Virus record (IMG/VR): IMGVR_UViG_3300010158_000005
Coordinates: 1-45,564 of that record
From: a virus
Reading direction: 5' to 3' (one strand)
DNA length: 45,564 nt
The position numbers and the translations under genes are program-made. This document shows positions 33,413-38,336 of this stretch, one piece after another (position 1 is the stretch's first letter; each line of letters starts with the position of its first letter). Below the pieces are notes generated by a model, which had not been told where the DNA came from, made no database searches, and worked only from the letters and a program-made list of their open reading frames with translations.

Positions 33413-33666
33413 CACTCCCCCTTTCTGATTGCTGCCGCTGCGCCAGTTAAGATGTGATGCGCGTACACCGAATTAAAACTACCACGTTCCTCACACACCC
33501 TCGCGCACCGCTCACGCTCTTTCGCTACCGCATCGGCAAGTTCAGCGGCAGTCGTAAACTGGTCAATATTACATAAATGTAATTGCTCTTTTTCCTCGGC
33601 AAGTTCGCGCTCAAGCTGTTCAATCCGCAAAACCTGTTCTATGTACGTCGGTATAAGTTTGCTCAT
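33412..33666 (-). CDS. Small coiled-coil early protein (84 aa)
   Basis: Helical protein with EEKEQLHLCNIDQFTTAAELA (residues 25-45), then KERERCARVCEERG, a phrase frequent in small phage early proteins. It ends IRKGE, the same as the middle of the next gene (RKDAAIRKGE). It is linked to its neighbours by ATGA or TGATG overlaps. The similarity to the downstream gene suggests it arose by duplication of a segment. Function unknown. Confidence 0.6.
   Translation of the reverse strand: MSKLIPTYIEQVLRIEQLERELAEEKEQLHLCNIDQFTTAAELADAVAKERERCARVCEERGSFNSVYAHHILTGAAAAIRKGE
33532..33615. repeat. Direct repeat B shared by two adjacent genes
   Basis: Partner of 33251-33334. It lies in the upstream gene in the same orientation. 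Confidence 0.65.
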
Positions 33667-33782
33667 TTCTTCTCCTTTGCGTCCATCTCTCTCAAATCAT
33701 TGGCGGCGTCTGACACGCCATGCCAATCTTCTTGGCGCACCTTCATTAGCAGATATTGAATTAATATTTCACGGTTGATCAT
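33663..33782 (-). CDS. Very small hypothetical protein (39 aa)
   Basis: ATG at 33782 overlaps the upstream stop (ATGA), and its own TGA overlaps the next start. The peptide is MINREILIQYLLMKVRQEDW followed by a charged tail with DAANDLREMDAKEKK. The exact overlaps on both sides and a ribosome-binding sequence for its neighbour within its end support it. Confidence 0.5.
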   Translation of the reverse strand: MINREILIQYLLMKVRQEDWHGVSDAANDLREMDAKEKK

Positions 33783-33940
33783 TGCATCACCAAACTAATA
33801 GCCACAATTACACACATTAAAATAAGTATTCCACCGATACCAGCATCAAAGAATCCTTCCTTGTAGCCTGCATCGTGACAGTGGCTACAGTGTTCTTTGT
33901 CTGGGTAAACGCCTTCCCAGATGTCTTGTTTCTTGCTCAT
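33779..33940 (-). CDS. Small cysteine-rich membrane protein (53 aa)
   Basis: Cys/His-rich N-terminal half (EHCSHCHDAGYKEG), then a single hydrophobic helix (GIGGILILMCVIVAISLVM). GGAG lies 8-10 bases before the start. It overlaps both neighbours by ATGA. A metal-binding, membrane-anchored early protein is suggested; no family is recognised. Confidence 0.55.
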   Translation of the reverse strand: MSKKQDIWEGVYPDKEHCSHCHDAGYKEGFFDAGIGGILILMCVIVAISLVMQ

Positions 33941-34095
33941 TTATGTATTCTCCGATCTTTAACTGAGATAAATGAAACACTTTTGCGGTCAATACAAGAT
34001 TGACATTTCCAGATTCGTTTCTTACCGTTAGCAGAAAGAACCTGTTTGATTCCTGCTTCTCTGCGACAAGACTGACAACTAGGATTTAGAGCCAT
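33937..34095 (-). CDS. Small zinc-ribbon protein (52 aa)
   Basis: Two CxxC pairs, CQSC near residues 7-10 and CQSC near 31-34, form a clear four-Cys zinc site around a basic loop. The tail is basic. The start follows AAGGAGACT. It is probably a small nucleic-acid- or protein-binding early factor. Confidence 0.6.
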   Translation of the reverse strand: MALNPSCQSCRREAGIKQVLSANGKKRIWKCQSCIDRKSVSFISVKDRRIHK

Positions 34096-34258
34096 TTTTT
34101 TTAGTCTCCTTGAGATACATCATGTATTCAGCAACCATTTGTAGTTCGGATGCTTTCCAAGTTTTCCACGTAGGCTGTGTTTCTTCTTTAAAGAATGTGC
34201 GACGAGCTTGAATGTATTCTTCAAGCTTTGTCCACACTCGTTGTTCTTGTCGGTTCAT
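34079..34258 (-). CDS. Small hypothetical protein (59 aa)
   Basis: Starts MNRQEQRVWTKLEEYIQARR and continues as a Trp/Lys-rich helical peptide (PTWKTWKASELQMVAEYMMYLK). It overlaps the gene upstream by ATGA and the zinc-ribbon gene by 17 bases, and it contains that gene's ribosome-binding site. No family is recognised. Confidence 0.55.
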   Translation of the reverse strand: MNRQEQRVWTKLEEYIQARRTFFKEETQPTWKTWKASELQMVAEYMMYLKETKKNGSKS

Positions 34259-34404
34259 TTTTTAACCTTTTTAACTTTCTCTTTTGCTTTCTTTTCTGCT
34301 AACACTTTAGCTTCATAGTCTTTCATACGACGTTTAAAACTATCAGCACTGTTGTGTGTGTCAGCACCACGATATTTGTGTGTCATATCAATCTTTTTAT
34401 TCAT
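34255..34404 (-). CDS. Small basic protein (49 aa)
   Basis: ATG at 34404 after AAGGAGAAACACACAC. Lys-rich peptide ending KKAKEKVKKVKK, with a central FKRRMKDYEAKV. A nucleic-acid-binding role would fit the charge but is not shown. Confidence 0.5.
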   Translation of the reverse strand: MNKKIDMTHKYRGADTHNSADSFKRRMKDYEAKVLAEKKAKEKVKKVKK

Positions 34405-34517
34405 GTGTGTGTTTCTCCTTGTAGTCTTTGTAACGTACTAGATTAAAAGTGAGCAACTACTACAACGCAATTGGATCTCAACTGCACCCTAGTTACCCAA
34501 GGTGCAATTAAAAGTAA

Positions 34518-34745
34518 TTACTTACTTTCTTTGGTGGAGTAGTAATCCAGAAACCTGTGATACACGTTGTTAAACGCGAGCTGGACATCAACTGGAGTTT
34601 CAAAAGCCATGTGAGGCTCTTCCATCTCGTTGGTTAAAGCAACCATTTCATCGTTAGCAGCAATCTCATCGTCCTCAACGATGATTGTTTCCATCACATC
34701 ATCAAACTCTTGAGATACTATGAAGTCATACTTGCTACGAGTCAT
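34518..34745 (-). CDS. Small acidic early protein (75 aa)
   Basis: Strongly acidic (about one in four residues Asp or Glu), with VEDDEIAANDEMVALTNEMEEP in the middle and an aromatic C-terminus (FNNVYHRFLDYY). Small acidic early proteins often inhibit host or defence enzymes by mimicking DNA; here that is only a possibility. The start follows the AACTAGGAGAAA box, and a GC-rich hairpin lies in the leader. Confidence 0.6.
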   Translation of the reverse strand: MTRSKYDFIVSQEFDDVMETIIVEDDEIAANDEMVALTNEMEEPHMAFETPVDVQLAFNNVYHRFLDYYSTKESK

Positions 34746-34778
34746 TTTATTTCTCCTAGTTATTTAAAATAAAAGAGA

Positions 34779-34820
34779 GCAGCGAGCCGCCTCTCACCCC
34801 CGAAGGGGGCGGCGAGCTGC
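34779..34820 (-). promoter_or_regulatory. GC-rich hairpin in the leader of the acidic protein gene
   Basis: Nested GCAGC/GCTGC (34779-34783/34816-34820), GCCG/CGGC (34786-34789/34810-34813) and CCCCC/GGGGG (34797-34801/34805-34809) with a GAA loop. It lies just upstream of the AACTAGGAGAAA ribosome-binding box. Confidence 0.55.
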
Positions 34821-34838
34821 ACTCGATTAATTGTTTTT

Positions 34839-34850
34839 GTTATTAGTAAC
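34839..34850. repeat. 12-bp near-palindrome GTTATTAGTAAC, copy 9
   Basis: Intergenic, directly abutting the duplicated two-stem element at 34853-34892. One arm position is mispaired. Confidence 0.75.
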
Positions 34851-34852
34851 GA

Positions 34853-34892
34853 GCAAGCCGAAGGCCACAGCTTTATCGTGGCCGAGGGTTGC
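34853..34892 (-). repeat. Duplicated two-stem element, copy B (non-coding context)
   Basis: It shares GCAAGCCGAAGGCCA with copy A at 31528. The inner stem GGCCAC (34863-34868) pairs with GTGGCC (34878-34883), a compensated change relative to copy A. The minus strand could still read TLGHDKAVAFGLLV, like the tail of the 104-residue protein, but no start codon precedes that frame. Confidence 0.6.
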
Positions 34893-34924
34893 CTGTATGA
34901 AAGTACTTGTTTCCTGTAGATGAT

Positions 34925-35005
34925 TTAACCAAGACTTAAAACAAGAATAAGAAAACCATAAATACAAATAAAAGAAGTTATTACTAATAAAGAATCTTTA
35001 AGCAT
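34925..35005 (-). CDS. Very small membrane peptide (26 aa)
   Basis: ATG at 35005, two bases after the preceding gene, with AAAGGA at a suitable distance. The peptide is one hydrophobic helix (LLVITSFICIYGFLILVL). It is plausible as a membrane-active early peptide, but the size limits certainty. Confidence 0.4.
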   Translation of the reverse strand: MLKDSLLVITSFICIYGFLILVLSLG

Positions 35006-35007
35006 AA

Positions 35008-35253
35008 TTACTTTTCCTTTCTTTGTTTACCACTTACTTCTTGAAGAACTGTTATTTGTTTATTTCTTCTTGATATAAATCTTTTCTTTCCTTTTTGTGT
35101 TATTTCTGTTTTATAAAAAGTGTTTCTAAGATTCCAAAGACTATCTCCTTCAGCTATTGTTTCAAACGTTTTACCGTCTCTAGTACTTATTTGAACTTCA
35201 TATGTTTCTTTGTTGCAATATTTTAATTGTTCAGCTATTCCCATTAGACTCAT
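35008..35253 (-). CDS. Hypothetical early protein (81 aa)
   Basis: Small basic alpha/beta protein (YEVQISTRDGKTFETIAEGDSLWNL) with a Lys/Arg-rich end. It overlaps the gene upstream by ATGA. No family is recognised. Confidence 0.55.
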   Translation of the reverse strand: MSLMGIAEQLKYCNKETYEVQISTRDGKTFETIAEGDSLWNLRNTFYKTEITQKGKKRFISRRNKQITVLQEVSGKQRKEK

Positions 35254-35456
35254 AATAGACCTGCTATTAGTGCATCAAACAGTTTTGCATGATCAACAGT
35301 TACAGTTAAGTGTTTGGTTTTGTTCCATTCTTTCCAACTGATACAAGTAAAACATTCCTTATCAAAGTCTAAACAATTATCCATTACATAATGAATCATT
35401 TGTTTTTTTGTAAGCCGCATCTTTATTTTAATGTGGTGGTATTTCTTAGTTGTCAT
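35250..35456 (-). CDS. Hypothetical early protein (68 aa)
   Basis: Basic protein with His/Lys-rich N-terminus (TTKKYHHIKIKMRLTKKQ), two Cys in KECFTCISW, and a helical end. It overlaps both neighbours by four bases. No function is recognised. Confidence 0.55.
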   Translation of the reverse strand: MTTKKYHHIKIKMRLTKKQMIHYVMDNCLDFDKECFTCISWKEWNKTKHLTVTVDHAKLFDALIAGLL

Positions 35457-35659
35457 TTAACTAAACCTCCTTTGTTGTTTATTCCTTTAAGATCATCTCG
35501 ATTAGTTATGAGTGTGTAATTACTTTTGTGTAGTGGTGCTATACACCAGGACTCTCTAACCTTCTTAGCATCTATATCTCCACAATAGATACAGCTCTTA
35601 TATCCAAGAGCTTGTCTATCTGGATTAACTTCTAAACCACAGTGAATACAATCAATCAT
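35453..35659 (-). CDS. Small zinc-ribbon protein (68 aa)
   Basis: Two knuckles, CIHCG and CIYCG, spaced about 20 residues apart, make a four-Cys zinc ribbon, followed by a basic/polar tail. I start at the ATG at 35659; a GTG at 35671 would add four residues. It overlaps the small membrane gene upstream by eight bases. It is probably a regulatory or nucleic-acid-binding early protein. Confidence 0.6.
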   Translation of the reverse strand: MIDCIHCGLEVNPDRQALGYKSCIYCGDIDAKKVRESWCIAPLHKSNYTLITNRDDLKGINNKGGLVK

Positions 35660-35783
35660 CTTGTTGTTCACATTCTGTATCAGTCATACAACCTAAATCA
35701 AATTGTGTTTTATATATGTGGTAAGTAATAAAAGCTGTATTAAATAAAGCAAGAATAAAAATAGCAACAGTAATGTTTTTCAT
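35652..35783 (-). CDS. Small membrane protein (43 aa)
   Basis: N-terminal hydrophobic helix (ITVAIFILALFNTAFITYHIY) followed by an acidic, Cys-containing tail (GCMTDTECEQQDD). It overlaps the zinc-ribbon gene. It may be secreted or membrane-anchored; function unknown. Confidence 0.5.
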   Translation of the reverse strand: MKNITVAIFILALFNTAFITYHIYKTQFDLGCMTDTECEQQDD

Positions 35784-35811
35784 TAGTATTAGCCTCTAAA
35801 TTTAATTTGAG

Positions 35812-36123
35812 TTAAGTGGTGGGATATTTGGGATCAAGTTTGTTATCCCAGGGATTACTGTAGCGTCCCTTCCAAGCTCTACTGGGTTCTTGATCGTGGT
35901 TGGTGTTATTAGTAACACGTTCAACCATTTCGTTGTATTCAACGTGATCAAACGAGATGTCGTGAGACTGAATAAAGCCTCTAACTTCTTCACGAGTAAG
36001 AGCTGGTGCCAGGATACGAACTCCATTATTGAAAAGGAAGTCTGATAACCCCTGTGGGGCTATGTTGACTGCCATGAGCATCCCTTCGTTGGGATCTTTG
36101 TAGCTGAGGATGTTGTAGAGCAT
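35812..36123 (-). CDS. Hypothetical early protein (103 aa)
   Basis: I start at MLYNILSYKDPNEG (36123), which has TTGGAGACC upstream, rather than at longer frames. It is alpha/beta with MAVNIAPQGLSDFLFNNGVRILAPALTREEVRGFI and a Trp/Pro-rich end (AWKGRYSNPWDNKLDPKY). No family is recognised. It carries palindrome copy 10. Confidence 0.6.
   Translation of the reverse strand: MLYNILSYKDPNEGMLMAVNIAPQGLSDFLFNNGVRILAPALTREEVRGFIQSHDISFDHVEYNEMVERVTNNTNHDQEPSRAWKGRYSNPWDNKLDPKYPTT
35905..35916. repeat. 12-bp near-palindrome GTTATTAGTAAC, copy 10
   Basis: Inside the 103-residue early gene. One arm position is mispaired. Read on the minus strand it encodes Val-Thr-Asn-Asn. Confidence 0.75.
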
Positions 36124-36180
36124 TGTTGGTCTCCAATAAACAAAAAGAAAGGGAGCCGAAGCTCCCATCCTAGGACTGTC

Positions 36181-36414
36181 TTACTCAACCCGCTTAGCAC
36201 GCTCCGCAGCTTGAGCTTTGCCTTTCTCTTTGATCTCCACCAGACCGTTAATAACGCCTTTGAGATCCATGCCGAGGGGGTTGTCGTAACGATACATCAC
36301 GTAGTCAACATCCTTCAGTAACCCAAGAGCCAAGTGGAGCTTCAACCCTGAACCAGCTTCCCGAACCATTGCGTTGAATGCTTTGAAGTCGAAGGTGTTT
36401 TGATTTTGAGCCAT
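36181..36414 (-). CDS. First leftward early protein (77 aa), hypothetical
   Basis: ATG at 36414 follows AACTAGGAGAAACAAA. The peptide opens AQNQNTFDFKAFNAMVREAG, then a helical region with LHLALGLLKDVDYVMYRYDNP, and ends in a Lys/Ala/Glu helix. Its ribosome-binding box and first codons are repeated in inverted form at 36761-36791, which suggests that the upstream leader was duplicated. Being the first gene after the divergent region, it is probably strongly expressed early. No family is recognised. Confidence 0.65.
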   Translation of the reverse strand: MAQNQNTFDFKAFNAMVREAGSGLKLHLALGLLKDVDYVMYRYDNPLGMDLKGVINGLVEIKEKGKAQAAERAKRVE

Positions 36415-36468
36415 TTTGTTTCTCCTAGTTTGTGTGTCGAGGGAAGCCCCCTCGAAGAAAGCCCCCCA
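36394..36468. repeat. Inverted repeat, left arm (about 75 bp)
   Basis: Read on the minus strand it runs GGGGGGCT, GGGGGCTTCC, TAGGAGAAACAAA, then the ATG region of the early gene. The right arm at 36721-36791 has the same order on the plus strand, with roughly 85-90% identity over the aligned part and two short gaps. Confidence 0.85.
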
Positions 36469-36720
36469 ACACCCGTCACCGAAGCCACGGGAAAGATGCC
36501 CTTGGAACGGCGGCAAGCATGACAGCCAGGAATTCGAGACCGAGCATTACCGGAGACTGGACACGTAGCGCAGCGAAGTGCCTGTCGAGGATAAGGCGGA
36601 GGGCGAGCTGGCTGGCAAAGGGAGCATAGCGACCTGGTGCTTGATCGCAAGGAGGAGCGCAGCGACGACTGGTGTGACCCCCGCAGGAGGCGTTACGGAG
36701 TAACGCGGTATCAAGTTATC
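36469..36720. ncRNA. GC-rich structured block between inverted repeats, candidate ncRNA or leader
   Basis: About 250 bases at roughly 60% GC inside a genome near 42%, without a convincing reading frame. Flanking arms pair over 36442-36451/732-741 (ten pairs) and 36460-36467/722-729 (eight pairs). Internal helices include CCCGT/ACGGG (36472-36476/36487-36491), CAGCCAG/CTGGCTG (36523-36529/36608-36614) and GCGTTAC/GTAACGC (36690-36696/36700-36706). The motif AGCG-AGCGA recurs three times (near 36567, 36628 and 36657). GC islands of this kind in AT-richer genomes often mark structured RNA. The transcribed strand is unknown. Confidence 0.55.
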
Positions 36721-36791
36721 TGGGGGGCTGCGGGGGCTTCCATCAACACAGAAACTTGAATAGGAGAAACAAAGTGGATCGAAATTAAAAC
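36721..36791. repeat. Inverted repeat, right arm (about 71 bp)
   Basis: Plus-strand copy of the left arm. It includes GGGGGGCT (36722-36729), GGGGGCTTCC (36732-36741), TAGGAGAAACAAA (36761-36773) and GTGG in place of ATGG at the start-codon position. Confidence 0.85.
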
Positions 36792-36963
36792 GGTTACCGA
36801 AGACTACGAAGCAAATGATGACCAATGGTTGCTGGATCGGGAATTGAAAAGCGCAACGACTGTTGGGTTACACCAAGAAGGTGTTGGTGGAGTGGTGTGT
36901 TGTTACGACTCCGTAGGACTTGGATCACTCACAGGCGTTTTAAGGGGCTGGAGGAATCAATAG
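36772..36963 (+). pseudogene. Coding-like frame (about 62 codons) without a usable start
   Basis: From 36775 the frame reads WIEIKTVTEDYEANDDQWLLDRELKSAT and ends GVLRGWRNQ at the TAG at 36961-36963. Its composition looks protein-like. TAGGAGAAACAAA stands directly before it, but the GTG at the expected spacing (36774) is in another frame and stops after four codons (VDRN). A small deletion at the start codon, or a non-canonical start, would explain this. It is the only possible rightward gene expressed from the right inverted-repeat arm. Confidence 0.4.
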
Positions 36964-37137
36964 GCAACAGGTCTACCAGGAGCAGTGCTTGCGGTTGACT
37001 GAGGCTGTCCTGGTGGGTTCTGGAGGCATGTCTGTATGGGGTAGTGGAGTGGTAGTTAGTGGGAGTGATGGATGAGGTAAGTCATTGAATTAACAGTGTG
37101 TTGCAATAACATCAATAAGAACAAAGACTTAAGTTAG
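36964..37137. other. Non-coding spacer, G-rich plus strand
   Basis: No convincing gene. A 28-codon TTG-start frame at 36989-37075 follows AGGAG but is too weak to call. The plus strand is strikingly G/T-rich (repeated GTGG and AGTGG). Confidence 0.4.
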
Positions 37138-37405
37138 TTATCCACAGAGTTATCCACAGGTTAGTCCTTGTTGTGGTCTGTGTAGTATCAACAACCCTGT
37201 GTTATCCAGGTCAAGAGTCGGGGGTGGGGAGGGAAAAGAATGCTTAGTTAATTATTATATATAGCAACTTATAACAATTCTTATAGTTTATAAACTAGGG
37301 GAGGTATAGTAGTACTTCTTAATACTACATATAGTACTTAGTACTACTATTACTATAAAAACACTACTATATATACTATATATAACTACTATATATATTA
37401 CTGTC
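37138..37405. other. Candidate replication origin: DnaA boxes plus AT-rich stretch
   Basis: Two perfect DnaA boxes, TTATCCACA at 37138-37146 and 37150-37158, lie three bases apart, with a partial third (TTATCCAGG, 37203-37211). A G-rich stretch (about 37219-37233) and then roughly 155 bases of AT-rich sequence with ATATAT and AGTACT repeats (37245-37400) follow, as in a DNA-unwinding element. The location between divergent early and late arms is typical for an origin. Confidence 0.55.
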
Positions 37406-37410
37406 TCCTA

Positions 37411-37433
37411 GAGTCCTCAGTCCGTTAGGACTC
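37411..37433. other. Hairpin GAGTCCT/AGGACTC
   Basis: Perfect seven-base arms (37411-37417 and 37427-37433) around a nine-base loop, between the AT-rich stretch and the late promoter-like site. It may end transcripts leaving the origin region or bind a protein. There is no T tract. Confidence 0.45.
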
Positions 37434-37495
37434 AAAGTGAAGAAGATCCGAACCTTACACCAACCTTACAGTTGGCTTACACGAAACTTACAACC

Positions 37496-37525
37496 TTAAG
37501 AAAAGACTCTTACCTTTTTTATAAT
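37496..37525 (+). promoter_or_regulatory. Sigma70-like promoter for late genes
   Basis: A perfect -10 TATAAT (37520-37525) with TTAAGA (37496-37501) 18 bases upstream. It is about 95 bases before the small terminase start. A hairpin GAAGAC/GTCTTC (37536-37541/37546-37551) falls just where the transcript would begin. With no phage RNA polymerase gene seen, host-type promoters are expected. Confidence 0.45.
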
Positions 37526-37621
37526 TTTTTTTTACGAAGACCCTCGTCTTCTTAGAAAATTTGCTTGTTCCCCCAAAACTGTGGTTTACTCCGAACCTTA
37601 CCTAGCTGGGGGTTTGTAGTA

Positions 37622-38197
37622 ATGCGTAGAGGAACATCAAAGTGGAATCCACATAAGAAGGCTCGGTGGACGGAGCAACAGAAGCTACAAGCCGTAGCAA
37701 CCTACGTCATGCTAGGCAATCTCACTGAGACAGCTTTAGCCACAGAGATCCCCCGATACACTCTTAGAGAATGGAAGGTAAAGGACTGGTGGAAGGATTT
37801 AGTCAATCAGATCCGTGAAGAGGATGTTCAGCAACTGGACAGTAACCTCCAAAGGGTTATCCAGAAGGCTCTAAAGGCTACAGAAGACCGTCTGGATGCT
37901 GGTGAATACCAGTACGACCCAAAGACCGGCAAGGTCATCAGAATCCCCATCAAGGCCAATATAGCTCTGAAGATCACCACAGAGCTACTTACCAAACAAG
38001 AACACATGAGAGACAAGCCAGAGCGTATGGAGGTTGAAAAGACCATTGACGCTAGGCTAGCTAAGTTGGCTGATGAGTTCGTTAAGTTCTCCTCTGCGAG
38101 GACAATTAGCGGCAAGGCTTCAACCGTAGTTGAAGATGTATTACCCATAGCTGTTACTAGTAACACCAACTTAAAAGAGGAAGTTAAACATGGCTAA
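37622..38197 (+). CDS. Terminase small subunit (191 aa)
   Basis: I start at the ATG at 37622 (RRGTSKWNPHKKARWTEQQ); the frame is open upstream but lacks support. Residues 15-60 form a helix-turn-helix (KLQAVATYVMLGNLTETALATEIPRYTLREWK), followed by helices for oligomerisation and a polar tail. It should recognise the packaging site and load the large subunit encoded 140 bases downstream. It is the first gene of the late operon and overlaps the tiny basic gene. Confidence 0.75.
   Translation: MRRGTSKWNPHKKARWTEQQKLQAVATYVMLGNLTETALATEIPRYTLREWKVKDWWKDLVNQIREEDVQQLDSNLQRVIQKALKATEDRLDAGEYQYDPKTGKVIRIPIKANIALKITTELLTKQEHMRDKPERMEVEKTIDARLAKLADEFVKFSSARTISGKASTVVEDVLPIAVTSNTNLKEEVKHG
38153..38164. 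repeat. 12-bp palindrome GTTACTAGTAAC, copy 11
   Basis: A perfect palindrome near the 3' end of the small terminase gene, encoding Val-Thr-Ser-Asn. Confidence 0.8.
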
Positions 38198-38327
38198 GAT
38201 GAAAATGACCAAAGCGAAGATGATGCCGAAAGAATTGGCTTCTGCTGTTTCTCCGATGTCTAGCAAGAAATCGAAGAAACCGATGGCTGCTAAAGCAAAG
38301 TCTAAGACAGCTAAGAAGGGCTACTAA
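38190..38327 (+). CDS. Tiny Lys/Met/Ala-rich basic protein (45 aa)
   Basis: ATG at 38190 after AAGAGGAAG, overlapping the small terminase stop by eight bases. The peptide opens MAKMKMTKAKMM and ends KAKSKTAKKGY, with about a third Lys. It resembles histone-H1-like tails and may bind DNA at packaging, or it may be a head-packaged peptide. It sits between the two terminase subunits. Confidence 0.6.
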   Translation: MAKMKMTKAKMMPKELASAVSPMSSKKSKKPMAAKAKSKTAKKGY

Positions 38328-38336
38328 GCCTTCTCT

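Noticed and set aside
36533-36545. TTCGAGA, resembling a tRNA T-loop
   Set aside because: No acceptor, D-arm or anticodon arm can be built around it. No other tRNA-like sequence was found by eye.
36432-36650. Overlapping frames on both strands in the GC-rich block
   Set aside because: The frames are Arg/Ser/Pro-rich, lack ribosome-binding sites and disagree with the codon use of the genome. They are expected by chance in GC-rich DNA.
37520-37551. Intrinsic terminator at the T-rich stretch and GAAGAC/GTCTTC hairpin
   Set aside because: The T tract comes before the hairpin on the plus strand, and an A tract follows on the minus strand. Neither order fits a terminator.
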